Below are positions 51,375 to 59,612 of a stretch of 64,000 nucleotides of DNA, piece after piece. The position numbers and the translations under genes are program-made. The notes beneath the pieces were generated by a model. It saw only the letters and a list, made by a program, of their open reading frames with translations, was not told the DNA's origin and ran no database searches. Position 1 is the stretch's first letter. The number at the start of each line of letters is the position of its first letter. The stretch is from Pedococcus sp. 5OH_020 (GTDB taxonomy: Bacteria; Actinomycetota; Actinomycetes; Actinomycetales; Dermatophilaceae), in contig NZ_JAPYZV010000004.1 in assembly GCF_027812955.1 (NCBI RefSeq), positions 1-64,000 on the forward strand, in the 5' to 3' direction.

Positions 51375-52826
51375 TCAGGCCACCAGGGGCGACGAGCGGT
51401 GCTGTGCCGGCCTGTCTGAGCCGAGGTCCTCCCAGGCCGCGGCGACGCGTCGCACAGCCTCGCGAAGGAGCTCCGGTGGGTGCGCCGCGAAGGGAACCCG
51501 CAGGAACCTCTCCAGACCCCCCTCGACCGCGAACTGCGCCCCGGGGGCGAGCACGACGCCTCTGCGGTCCGCGGCCACGGTGAGCGGCGTCGACACCTCG
51601 TTGGGAAGCTCGGCCCAGATGGACAGACCTCCCGCGGGCGGCTGGAAGGACCACTGCGGCAGCTGTGCGCGCAGCTCCGCGGCCAGAGTGTCGCGGGCCG
51701 CGACCATCCCGGTCCGGCGTGCGGCGAGGAGCTCGTTGCGGTGGCTCAGCAGGTCCAGCAGGACCAGCTGCTCCAGCACGGGGCTGCCCAGGTCGAGACT
51801 GAGCCGGGCCGTGACGAGGGCCGGCATGAGGTCTCGGGGCGCACGAAGCCACCCCACCCGCAGCCCACCCCAGAACGACTTGCTGGCACCGCCGAGGGTG
51901 ATGCTGCGGCCATGATGGGCTGCCATCGGCGCCGGCATCGCCGCGTCGCCGTCGTGAGACAGGTCGACCATGGTCTCGTCCACCACGGAGACCGTGTGCG
52001 TGCCGGAGAGGGCTCTGCCGAGGCGCGCGCGCTGCGCGTCGCCCATCAGGGCGCCGGTCGGGTTGTGGAAGTCGGGGATGAGGTACGCCGCCCGTGGGGC
52101 GGTCTGGCGCAGGGTGGCCTCGGCGGCGGAGCTGTCCCAGCCGTCCCGCTGCATGGGCAGGGCCACCGGCCGGGCACCGCAGTGACGCAGGGTGTCGATC
52201 GCGTTGGGGTACGTCGGGCTCTCGAGGAGGACCCGGTCACCGGGAGAGAGCAGGGCCCTGCCCGCGACCGCGAGTCCCGCCAGCGCACCGCTGGTCACCA
52301 TCAGCTGGTCCGGGTCGGTGGGCAGGCCTCTCGCGGTGTAGCCCTGGGCGAGCGCCTCCCGGAGCTCCGGCAGCCCCAAGGGGTGGTACCCGGTGCCCGA
52401 GAGGTAGCCAGGCAGGGCCAGCAGGGCGCGCTCGTAGGCTGCCATGGTCCCGGGCGGTGCGGGCATCGACGCGCACGTCAGGTCGATGACGTCTCCTTCG
52501 GCGCGGTCCAGCCCGCGCTGGAGTGCCGCACCCTGCCGTCGTCCGGCCGGCGTCCCGGGAAGCGTCGCGACGCTGCCGGACCCCTGACGAGAGCTCAGGT
52601 ACCCGCGGTCCTCGAGCTCGGCGTAGGCCCGGGTGACCGTCGTCCGGCTGACGCCCAGCGCTGTGGTCAGCTCCCGCTGGCTGGGTAGGCGGGTGCCGGC
52701 GGGGAGGCGGCCGTCGGCGATGAGGAGCCGGAGTGCGTCGGCCAGTCCTCGGTAGGCCGGTGTGACTCCTAGCGCAGCGCCCAGCATGGGAACCAGACGG
52801 GCCGCGCTGATGCTTCGGGGAGCCAT
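51375..52826 (-). CDS. MocR/PdxR-family regulator (GntR + aminotransferase fold), YczR-like
   Basis: 483 residues. GntR winged helix (about 10-85; LRLLIADGRLPAGTRLPSQR, then TALGVSRTTVTRAYAEL), a linker, and a fold-type I aminotransferase domain (about 115-480) with the PLP lysine in TLGGASKSFWGG and the DFHNPTG motif. It senses pyridoxal phosphate or an amine rather than catalysing. Divergent from a YczE-type membrane protein gene, the conserved layout of the YczR subgroup, so YczE is the likely target. Start ATG 52826; a long frame continuing upstream is non-coding. Confidence 0.92.
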   Translation of the reverse strand: MAPRSISAARLVPMLGAALGVTPAYRGLADALRLLIADGRLPAGTRLPSQRELTTALGVSRTTVTRAYAELEDRGYLSSRQGSGSVATLPGTPAGRRQGAALQRGLDRAEGDVIDLTCASMPAPPGTMAAYERALLALPGYLSGTGYHPLGLPELREALAQGYTARGLPTDPDQLMVTSGALAGLAVAGRALLSPGDRVLLESPTYPNAIDTLRHCGARPVALPMQRDGWDSSAAEATLRQTAPRAAYLIPDFHNPTGALMGDAQRARLGRALSGTHTVSVVDETMVDLSHDGDAAMPAPMAAHHGRSITLGGASKSFWGGLRVGWLRAPRDLMPALVTARLSLDLGSPVLEQLVLLDLLSHRNELLAARRTGMVAARDTLAAELRAQLPQWSFQPPAGGLSIWAELPNEVSTPLTVAADRRGVVLAPGAQFAVEGGLERFLRVPFAAHPPELLREAVRRVAAAWEDLGSDRPAQHRSSPLVA

Positions 52827-52829
52827 GCA

Positions 52830-52877
52830 GGCCACTTTTGCACAACTGGCTATAGAAAAGAAGGCCATTGCTGGCCA
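52830..52877. promoter_or_regulatory. Divergent promoter with repeated GGCCA boxes
   Basis: GGCCA at 52830..52834 and 52863..52867, TGGCCA at 52872..52877 and a TGGCT at 52847..52851 surround TATAGAAAAG. Repeated short boxes between a MocR gene and its target are the usual binding pattern of this family. Confidence 0.45.
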
Positions 52878-53744
52878 ATGATGACCGGCATGACGAGAAC
52901 CGGCTTGACCGTCCTGACCCCACTGCAGCAGCTGCGGGCGGGTCGCACTGGCCGCCGCCTGGTCCAGCTGTTCGTAGGGCTCACGCTGTATGGCGTGTCG
53001 ATGGCGATGATGCTGCGTGCGGGCCTCGGCCTCGACCCGTGGGACGTCTTCCACTACGGCGTCGCCACGCATCTGCCGCTGAGCTTCGGCACGGTGGTCA
53101 TCATCGTGGGGGCTCTGGTGCTCCTGCTGTGGATCCCGTTGCGGCAGTGGCCGGGTCTGGGCACGGTGGCGAACGTCTTCGTCATCGGCCTGGCCACGGA
53201 CGCCGCGCTCGCAGTGCTCACCGCACCGACCTCGCTGCCGCTGCGGGTCGTCCTCCTGGGCGCCGGGATCGTCCTCAACGGGCTGGCGGGCGCCCTCTAC
53301 ATCGGCAGCCAGTTCGGGCCCGGGCCTCGCGACGGCCTCATGACGGGACTGGTCCGGCGGACCGGTCGAAGCCTGCGACTGGTGCGGACCTCCCTCGAGC
53401 TGACTGTGCTCGCGGTCGGCTTCGCCCTCGGCGGCACGGTCGGCATCGGAACCATCCTCTACGCGCTGCTGATCGGCCCGACCGTCCAGGTGTTCCTCCC
53501 GCTCTTCACGGTCCCCCTCCCAGATCCGGAGCAGGCCCGTCACGAGCTCGGCAGGGCGAGCGGTACCCGACACCCACGCCGGCTCGGTGCGGCGCCCCGG
53601 TCACGCCTCCAGAGCCAGGACGAAGGGCAGCACGGCGCCGGCGCCGGCCAGCCGCAGCGCCTGGGCAGCGACGGTCAGCGTCCACCGCGACGAGGCGAGG
53701 TCGTCCACGAGCAGCACGGGCCCGTGCAGGCGGCCGAGTGCTGA
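52878..53744 (+). CDS. YczE/YitT-type membrane protein
   Basis: 288 residues. Five predicted membrane helices in residues 26-215, with YczE signatures GLGLDPWDVFHYGVA and QFGPGPRDGLMTGL. Function unknown; widely conserved next to MocR-type regulators. The membrane part ends near 220, the usual length; the last 68 residues are polar, repetitive and lie antisense to the 3' end of recQ (53601..53744). They probably arose from loss of an earlier stop. Confidence 0.88.
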   Translation: MMTGMTRTGLTVLTPLQQLRAGRTGRRLVQLFVGLTLYGVSMAMMLRAGLGLDPWDVFHYGVATHLPLSFGTVVIIVGALVLLLWIPLRQWPGLGTVANVFVIGLATDAALAVLTAPTSLPLRVVLLGAGIVLNGLAGALYIGSQFGPGPRDGLMTGLVRRTGRSLRLVRTSLELTVLAVGFALGGTVGIGTILYALLIGPTVQVFLPLFTVPLPDPEQARHELGRASGTRHPRRLGAAPRSRLQSQDEGQHGAGAGQPQRLGSDGQRPPRRGEVVHEQHGPVQAAEC

Positions 53745-55718
53745 GACCTGCGCCGGAGTGGCGCACAGCCGTCCCCAGACTCCTGCCAGCCTGAAGGCGC
53801 TGTTCCCGCCCGGCTCTCCGGTCGGCCCGCCATGCACGAGGTCCAGCGAACCGAGCCACTCCAGGCGGCCGAGCTCGGCGAGCCCACGCCCCAGCGACTC
53901 GACGAGCAGGGGTCTGGAGCGCGAGGGGACCGAGGCGACCGCCACCGGCCGGTCCTGCCAGTCCCAGTCGCGAAGGATCGGGATGCAGGCCCGCACCAGC
54001 TCGTCGGCCGCCGGAGCGTCGTCGGCCCGCAGGAGGGCCCGCAGCTGCTGCCCCCAGCCCAGGTCGGTGAGCCGTGCGACGGCACGCCCCGGACGCATCG
54101 CCTCGCCCGGGTCGATGCGACCCTTCACCGGCACGCCGAGCCGTTCCATGCCGGGAGGCCACTGGGCCCGGGGCTCGAGCTCGACCCCGACGCGGTCGAG
54201 CCGGACCCTCGCCGAGCTCACCGCGGTGTCGGGCACGGTCGTCGGGAACCAGACCCCCGCGCACGAGTCACATCTCCCGCACGGGGCGGCGGACGGGTCG
54301 TCGAGGGACTCCTGCAGGAAGGCCATCCGGCATTGGGACGTCTGCTCGTAGGCGAGCATGAGCTCCTGCTCGCGGAGGCGGGCAGCACTCACGCGGGCGT
54401 AGCGCTCGGCGTCGTACGTCCAGGGCTGTCCGGTGGACGCCCAGCCGCCGGCAACCCGCTGGACGGCGCCGTCCACGTCGAGCACCTTGAGGAGCAGCTC
54501 CAGGCGCGTGCGGCGGATGTCGACCACCGACTCGAGGACCGCCGTCGACAGGGGCTTGGCGGACGAGGCAAGCGCTGTCAGCACCGCGTCCGCCTGCTCC
54601 TGCCGCGGCATCGACGAGGAGGCGAAGTAGGCCCAGACGTCCTTGTCCTCCGGTCCGGGCAGGAGCAGCACGTCAGCGTGCTCCGTGGCGCGCCCGGCGC
54701 GCCCCACCTGCTGGTAGTAGGCGACGGGTGAGGAGGGCGCGCCCAGGTGCAGGACGAAGCCGAGGTCCGGCTTGTCGAACCCCATGCCGAGGGCCGAGGT
54801 CGCCACCAGAGCCTTCACCTGGTTGTCGCGCAGCATGGCCTCGAGGCGCTCCCGGTCGGCCGGGTCTGTTCGACCGGTGTAGGCGCGGACCTCATGCCCG
54901 GCCTCGCGCAGGGCTGCCGCGATGTCCTCAGCGCCGGAGACCGTGAGGGTGTACACGATGCCGCTGCCCGGCAGCGTCCCCAGATGGGCGAGGAGCCACG
55001 CGAGCCGCTGTTCGGGGGACGTCAGGCGCATGACTCCCAGCCGCAGTGAGCCGCGGGCCAAGCCGCCGCGCAAGGTCAGGACGTCGTGTCCACCCGTTCC
55101 GAGCTGCTCGACAACGTCCGTGACGACGCGCGCGTTGGCAGTGGCAGTGGTGGCGAGCACCGGGGTCCCGGCCGGCAGGGTCGTCAGCAGGTCACAAATG
55201 CGGCGGTAGTCGGGCCGGAAGTCGTGCCCCCAGTCCGACACGCAGTGCGCCTCGTCCACCACGAGCAGCCCACAGCGGCGAGCCAGGTCGGGCAGCTGTT
55301 CGTCACGGAAGCGTGGGTTGTTCAGCCGCTCCGGGCTGACCAGCAGGACGTCCACCTCGTCCGCTGCCAGCGCGGCGGAGACCAGGCCCCAGTCCTGGGC
55401 GTTGGCCGAGTTCATCGTCACTGCACGGATGCCCGCGCGCTCGGCGGCCGCGACCTGGTCCCGCATCAGCGCCAGGAGCGGCGAGACGATGACGGTCGGC
55501 CCGAACCCGGCGGCCCGGCGCAGAGCGGTGGCGACGAAGTAGACGGCGGACTTGCCCCAGCCGGTCCGTTGCACGACCAGCACCCGGCGCTGCTCTCCGA
55601 CGAGGGCAGCCACCGCGTCGAGCTGGCCGTCGCGGAAGTCGGCGGCGTCGGCACCGACCAGCCTCCGGAGCACCTGGGTGGCCTGGGCGCGCAGGTCGAG
55701 GGCGGCGGTCGTCTCCAT
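53601..55718 (-). CDS. RecQ-family DNA helicase fused to a phosphoribosyltransferase-like domain
   Basis: 705 residues. Superfamily 2 helicase: Walker A RTGWGKSAVYF (K56), DEAH-type box VDEAHCVSDWGHDFR (155-158), motif VI QQVGRAGRATEH; then a zinc site with Cys in SQCRM and PCGRCDSC. The last 200 residues end in a phosphoribosyltransferase (ComF-like) pattern, LHGPVLLVDDLASSRWTLTV (666-683), with the PRPP-loop acids. RecQ unwinds DNA 3'-5' in recombination and repair. Start ATG 55718 with TACGGT 7 nt upstream. The 3' end overlaps the YczE gene on the other strand. Confidence 0.92.
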   Translation of the reverse strand: METTAALDLRAQATQVLRRLVGADAADFRDGQLDAVAALVGEQRRVLVVQRTGWGKSAVYFVATALRRAAGFGPTVIVSPLLALMRDQVAAAERAGIRAVTMNSANAQDWGLVSAALAADEVDVLLVSPERLNNPRFRDEQLPDLARRCGLLVVDEAHCVSDWGHDFRPDYRRICDLLTTLPAGTPVLATTATANARVVTDVVEQLGTGGHDVLTLRGGLARGSLRLGVMRLTSPEQRLAWLLAHLGTLPGSGIVYTLTVSGAEDIAAALREAGHEVRAYTGRTDPADRERLEAMLRDNQVKALVATSALGMGFDKPDLGFVLHLGAPSSPVAYYQQVGRAGRATEHADVLLLPGPEDKDVWAYFASSSMPRQEQADAVLTALASSAKPLSTAVLESVVDIRRTRLELLLKVLDVDGAVQRVAGGWASTGQPWTYDAERYARVSAARLREQELMLAYEQTSQCRMAFLQESLDDPSAAPCGRCDSCAGVWFPTTVPDTAVSSARVRLDRVGVELEPRAQWPPGMERLGVPVKGRIDPGEAMRPGRAVARLTDLGWGQQLRALLRADDAPAADELVRACIPILRDWDWQDRPVAVASVPSRSRPLLVESLGRGLAELGRLEWLGSLDLVHGGPTGEPGGNSAFRLAGVWGRLCATPAQVSALGRLHGPVLLVDDLASSRWTLTVAAQALRLAGAGAVLPFVLALEA

Positions 55719-55725
55719 GACGCAC

Positions 55726-55731
55726 ACCGTA
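55726..55731 (-). promoter_or_regulatory. -10 element, leaderless transcript of the RecQ gene
   Basis: TACGGT on the reverse strand, 7 nt before ATG 55718. Confidence 0.45.
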
Positions 55732-55754
55732 TGCCGCCGTGCCGACAGCCCTGC

Positions 55755-55760
55755 CAGGAT
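55755..55760 (+). promoter_or_regulatory. -10 element, leaderless transcript of the thioesterase gene
   Basis: CAGGAT ends 6 nt before ATG 55767. Confidence 0.35.
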
Positions 55761-55766
55761 GGGCCC

Positions 55767-56267
55767 ATGCCAGAGGAGCAGCGCTACGGTCCGAGCACCC
55801 GCTACCGCGTCAACGTACCGCTGCGCTGGAGCGACATGGACGCCTACGGCCACGTGAACAACGTGCAGTTCCTCCGGCTGCTGGAGGACGCACGGGTCAT
55901 CGGGTTCGACGAGTGGTTCGGGCAGGACCGGTCGGTGCTGTCCGAAGGGATCCTCGTGGCCCGTCACGAGATCGAGTACCTGGCGCCCCTGCAGTTCCGT
56001 GTGCCGCCGATCGTCGTGGAGATGTGGGCGACGCGGATCGGCGGGGCCGGCTTCGACCTGGCCTACGAGGTGCGCGAGCGCGCCGGAGAAGGCAGTGCGC
56101 AGAGCGCGGTGCCGACCGGTGGTGACACCCTCTACGCGCGGGCCGAGACGACGCTGGTCCTCTACGACTTCGCCACCTCCACGCCACGACGCATGGACCC
56201 GACTCTGCGGTCCCGACTCGAGGCCCACGCCGGCGAGCCGGTGCCGTTCCGGTGGCGGCGGCGCTGA
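55767..56267 (+). CDS. 4HBT-family acyl-CoA thioesterase
   Basis: 166 residues, hot-dog fold: VPLRWSDMDAYGHVNNVQFL (about 15-34) carries the Asp and the DxxGHVNN signature of 4-hydroxybenzoyl-CoA-type thioesterases. Substrate unknown. Its stop overlaps the ATG of the next gene (TGATG). Confidence 0.92.
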   Translation: MPEEQRYGPSTRYRVNVPLRWSDMDAYGHVNNVQFLRLLEDARVIGFDEWFGQDRSVLSEGILVARHEIEYLAPLQFRVPPIVVEMWATRIGGAGFDLAYEVRERAGEGSAQSAVPTGGDTLYARAETTLVLYDFATSTPRRMDPTLRSRLEAHAGEPVPFRWRRR

Positions 56268-56920
56268 TGCGCCTCACCCTTCCCGATGCCCAGACCACCG
56301 AGGACCTGAGGACGTACGTCGCGCGCGCCCGTTCGGCCGACGAGGAGGGCGCCATCCGGCTGCAGGCGTCCGGTACGACGTTGGCGGCGTATGTCGGCAT
56401 CCTCCCCGGCATGGGGCTGATGGCGCAGGGCGCGGTGGTGGGCCTGCGCACCATGCGTCTGGCCGACCCGGCCGAGGTCGACGTGACGGTGTCGCTGGCG
56501 GCAGTGGCGGACCGCCTCGCGCGCGGGGGTGGGACGGCGCTGGAGCTTCCGCCGCTGCCGGTGCGGGTGGGGTGGGCGGCCGTGGCCCCGCCGCGCAGTG
56601 GCTGGGAGCGGGTAGGTGCCCTCAGCGCCCAGGACGTCGTCGCCGTGGCGCGGGCGGGTATCGCGGAGGTCGCAGCGGGGACGCCGGACGACGCCGGAGC
56701 ACAGGCGGTCGCCGCACTGCGCCGCCGGGTCTGGAGCCGTTCGACGACGACGACACCACCGATCCCGGCCGGAGGTGCCTTCGCCGCCTACGTCCTGGGC
56801 TTCACCGGCTCATCCGGCTCAGCTGGTGAACCGGCCTCACCCGGCCAGGTCGTCACCGTGTGGGCGCACGGCCGATGGACGCGGTTGACCACTGCGGCCG
56901 GTCATGTCCTGATGCGCTGA
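56267..56920 (+). CDS. Conserved hypothetical protein coupled to thioesterase
   Basis: 217 residues, Ala/Val/Gly-rich, soluble. ATG 56267 shares its A with the thioesterase stop. The middle part (LELPPLPVRVGWAAVAPPRSGW) and the end (GQVVTVWAHGRWTRL) recall a conserved actinobacterial protein of unknown function found after 4HBT thioesterases. No catalytic motif seen. The last 19 bp overlap the convergent MFS gene. Confidence 0.75.
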   Translation: MRLTLPDAQTTEDLRTYVARARSADEEGAIRLQASGTTLAAYVGILPGMGLMAQGAVVGLRTMRLADPAEVDVTVSLAAVADRLARGGGTALELPPLPVRVGWAAVAPPRSGWERVGALSAQDVVAVARAGIAEVAAGTPDDAGAQAVAALRRRVWSRSTTTTPPIPAGGAFAAYVLGFTGSSGSAGEPASPGQVVTVWAHGRWTRLTTAAGHVLMR

Positions 56921-58320
56921 CCCGCGACGGTCACCAGGGCCGCCACGACGCTCAGGCCGAGCCACATCGCGACGAACACGGGGGCGTCGTGCCCTGCGGT
57001 GGTGTGCAGCGTCGCGAAGACGGCCCCCGCCGCCGCGATCCCGATCACGGAGCCGAGGACGTCGGACAGCTGCAGCGACGACGATGTGGAGCCGTGGTCG
57101 GCGGGCACCGACAGGAGCAGCGAGATGACGGACAGGCTGGCGGTACCCAGACCCATGCCGAGGCCGCAGGCGACGAGGCTCAGCGCGGTGAGGTACGGGT
57201 TCCAGCCCAGGTGCGTGACGGCCACGATGGAAAGCAGCCCGCAGGTGAGCAGCAGGCCTCCCACCGACACCAGATGGTAGCGCCGGCCGGCCCAGCGGTC
57301 CTGTCCCTGCACCCACGATCCGGCCGACCACCCCAGCGACCCCACCGCCAGGATGGCTCCCGCCGCTCGCAGCGACAGCCCTCGCTCGTTGACGAGCATG
57401 AGTGGCACGTACGTGACCGTGCCGAAGAAGGAGCAGGTGAGCAGGAACCGGGCCAGCATCACCGAGGGCAGGCCCCTTCGCATGACCCACGTACCGGCCG
57501 GCAGCAGGAGCGGCGCGACGACAGCCACGCCGGCGACGCCGGTCAGGGCCACCACCGTCCGCACCGACAGGCGGAGCTCCAGGTCGTGGGTGCCCCACTG
57601 GACCGCCCCCGCCGACGCCGAGATCAGGACGCCCAGCCAGGCCGCGCGGACATGCTGGCGCCGGGTGCGGCCCGGCTCCTCCACGACCTTGCTCGCGGCG
57701 GCGATCTGCGTCCGCCGGGCGAGCACCGCCGCCAGCGCAACCACCACGGGGACCACGACCATCCAGAAGACCCAGCGCCACGACCACGTCGTGGTGACCC
57801 AGGCCGCGACCGGGGGACCCAGCAGCGAGGGCAGCACCCACGCCGCCGAGATGACGCTGAAGACCTTGGGCCGCAACGGTTCCGGGTAGGCTCGACCCAC
57901 CACGACGTACGCCGCCACGATGATGAGTCCGGCCCCCAGTCCCGCGACCGCGCGGCCGAGGAGGAACGGCGAGAACCCCGTCGCCGAACCGCAGCCCGCA
58001 CAGCCGACGGCGAAGAGCAGCTGCCCGGTGTAGAGCGACGGCAGGGGGCCCGACCGGTCGCACCAGACGCCCGCGAGCACGATGCCGAGCAGCTGCGTCG
58101 TGAGCATCACCGAGAACGCGAGCCCGTAGGACCGCACGGCGTCCAGCTCCCGCGCGGCGTCCGGCATCGCCGTCGACACCGCCATGCCCTCGAAGGCGAT
58201 GACCGTGATGAGCGCCACGAGGGCCAAGGACATCAACAGGTATGCCGGCTGGAACACGCCGAGCCGCTGGTCGTCCACCTCCGGGACGCCCGCGGGAGGG
58301 CGAGGCTGGGCAGTGGTCAC
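56902..58320 (-). CDS. MFS transporter (drug-efflux type)
   Basis: 472 residues with 12-14 predicted helices. The A-like loop motif GVWCDRSGPLPSLYTGQLLF and motif C-like GPPVAAWVTTTWSWRWVFW in helix 5 fit DHA2-type exporters. Substrate unknown. GTG 58320 has TACCCT 7 nt upstream. It converges with the hypothetical gene, overlapping by 19 bp. Confidence 0.9.
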   Translation of the reverse strand: MTTAQPRPPAGVPEVDDQRLGVFQPAYLLMSLALVALITVIAFEGMAVSTAMPDAARELDAVRSYGLAFSVMLTTQLLGIVLAGVWCDRSGPLPSLYTGQLLFAVGCAGCGSATGFSPFLLGRAVAGLGAGLIIVAAYVVVGRAYPEPLRPKVFSVISAAWVLPSLLGPPVAAWVTTTWSWRWVFWMVVVPVVVALAAVLARRTQIAAASKVVEEPGRTRRQHVRAAWLGVLISASAGAVQWGTHDLELRLSVRTVVALTGVAGVAVVAPLLLPAGTWVMRRGLPSVMLARFLLTCSFFGTVTYVPLMLVNERGLSLRAAGAILAVGSLGWSAGSWVQGQDRWAGRRYHLVSVGGLLLTCGLLSIVAVTHLGWNPYLTALSLVACGLGMGLGTASLSVISLLLSVPADHGSTSSSLQLSDVLGSVIGIAAAGAVFATLHTTAGHDAPVFVAMWLGLSVVAALVTVAGQRIRT

Positions 58321-58327
58321 TGGGTCA

Positions 58328-58333
58328 AGGGTA
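58328..58333 (-). promoter_or_regulatory. -10 element, leaderless transcript of the MFS gene
   Basis: TACCCT on the reverse strand, 7 nt before GTG 58320. Confidence 0.45.
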
Positions 58334-58388
58334 GGGGAGCCGGGTACCAGCGCCGAGGGCGGCGGGGTCGCCTCGGCGCCACCCGACG

Positions 58389-59501
58389 TCAGACGTCGGA
58401 CTGCTTGGCGACGGTGGCCGCGGCCCGCCGCGTCGCGCCTCTGGGCACCGTCGACACGAGGTCGTCGAGGAAGCCGTAGCGGCGCAGCACCGAGCGGGTG
58501 GCCGCGCTGCCGTCCACCCGCGCCTGGGCCCGGTGCCACCAGTCCGCGATGTCGCCCCAGCCGGGGGCGGCCAGCGAGCCGCCGAACTCCTGCACCGCCA
58601 GCGCAGAGCAGAGAGCGGCGAAGTTGAGCCGGTCGGCGAGCGGCCATCCGGCCAGGGTGCCCATGGTGACTGCGGCGTCGAAGACGTCTCCGGCCCCGGT
58701 GGGGTCGATCGCGTTGACACGCAGGGCCGGGACGCTGACCTCCTCGCCGGTGGTGTTGTCGATGGCGAGGGCGCCGTCGTCGCCGTTCGTCACGACCGCC
58801 AGCGGAACGAGGTCGGCGAGTGCATAGAGCGCGTCCTGTGCCGACTCCGTCCGGGTGTACGCCATCGCCTCCACGGCGTTGGGCAGGAACCCGTGGCAGT
58901 GCTCGAGCTGGTCCAGCACCGCGCGGGGCCACGTCCCGGACTCGTCCCAGCCGACGTCTGCGAAGAGCAGCGCACCCGTGGCCCTGGCCCGCTCGGCCCA
59001 CTCGCGCTCCTCGTCACCAGCACCCAGCGGGTGCTGTGCGCTGAGCTCGAGCAGCACCGCCCGGGCACGCGGTGGGGTCCCGATCATGGCGGACGCCGCC
59101 TGGGGGGCGGCATGGCCGTGGGTCACCATCCGCCGGTCCCGGTTCACCGAGATCGACACCGTGACCGGTGAGTGCCAGCCCGGGTAGCGGCGCGACCGGG
59201 ACAGGTCCACCCCCTCCTGCTCCTCCAGGGTGCGCCAGCAGAACTCGCCGTAGTCGTCGTCGCTGAAGGCCGCCCCGAGGGAGGTGTGCAGCCCGAGCCG
59301 GGAGGCGGCGACGGCGAGGTTCGCGATCCCTCCGGGACATGACCCCATCCCCTCCGCCCACACCTCGGTGCCGTTCTTCGGCAGCCGCGAGAGCCCTGTG
59401 AAGATGATGTCGAGGAACACCATGCCGTGCAGGAAGACGTCGACGTCCGGGTCGTCCAGCGCGCGCAGGTGCGCGAGCGGGTCGAACGCCGGGGCCGTCA
59501 C
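58389..59501 (-). CDS. PfkB-family carbohydrate kinase
   Basis: 370 residues of the ribokinase/PfkB superfamily: MGSCPGGIANLAVAASRLGL (about 52-71) and NAIDPTGAGDVFDAA (about 278-292) with the catalytic Asp of the GAGD loop. Phosphorylates a sugar or nucleoside. It is divergent from the GH4 glycosidase gene with a 60-bp intergenic region before the leader ORF, so both may serve one pathway. GTG 59501 is the only start without an early stop in this context. Confidence 0.9.
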   Translation of the reverse strand: MTAPAFDPLAHLRALDDPDVDVFLHGMVFLDIIFTGLSRLPKNGTEVWAEGMGSCPGGIANLAVAASRLGLHTSLGAAFSDDDYGEFCWRTLEEQEGVDLSRSRRYPGWHSPVTVSISVNRDRRMVTHGHAAPQAASAMIGTPPRARAVLLELSAQHPLGAGDEEREWAERARATGALLFADVGWDESGTWPRAVLDQLEHCHGFLPNAVEAMAYTRTESAQDALYALADLVPLAVVTNGDDGALAIDNTTGEEVSVPALRVNAIDPTGAGDVFDAAVTMGTLAGWPLADRLNFAALCSALAVQEFGGSLAAPGWGDIADWWHRAQARVDGSAATRSVLRRYGFLDDLVSTVPRGATRRAAATVAKQSDV

Positions 59502-59507
59502 GTCGTC

Positions 59508-59513
59508 ATCGTG
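59508..59513 (-). promoter_or_regulatory. -10 element, leaderless transcript of the PfkB gene
   Basis: CACGAT on the reverse strand ends 6 nt before GTG 59501. Confidence 0.35.
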
Positions 59514-59552
59514 GCGTGGCCGGCAGGGCACCGCAAGGCCGTCCGGCGTTGC

Positions 59553-59558
59553 TACGTT
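59553..59558 (+). promoter_or_regulatory. -10 element of the leader peptide/GH4 transcript
   Basis: TACGTT ends 6 nt before GTG 59565, so transcription would begin at the leader's start codon. Confidence 0.45.
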
Positions 59559-59564
59559 GCTCGG

Positions 59565-59612
59565 GTGACGACGGTGCACTCCCACGACGTGGCTGACGAG
59601 GACCAGTGGTGA
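59565..59612 (+). CDS. 15-residue leader peptide upstream of GH4
   Basis: GTG 59565 opens the frame VTTVHSHDVADEDQW and stops at TGA 59610..59612, which overlaps the GTG of the GH4 gene (GTGA). A -10 hexamer 6 nt before suggests that this is the 5' end of the mRNA. Ribosomes finishing the leader would restart on GH4, giving coupled translation. No run of one amino acid points to classic attenuation. Confidence 0.5.
   Translation: MTTVHSHDVADEDQW

Noticed and set aside
52827-53573. Long N-terminal extension of the MocR regulator
   Set aside because: The extension is antisense to the YczE gene and unlike any domain; ATG 52826 gives the family's normal start.
55719-56228. 170-residue N-terminal extension of the RecQ protein
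   Set aside because: Antisense to the thioesterase gene; ATG 55718 has a leaderless promoter and the normal N-terminus.
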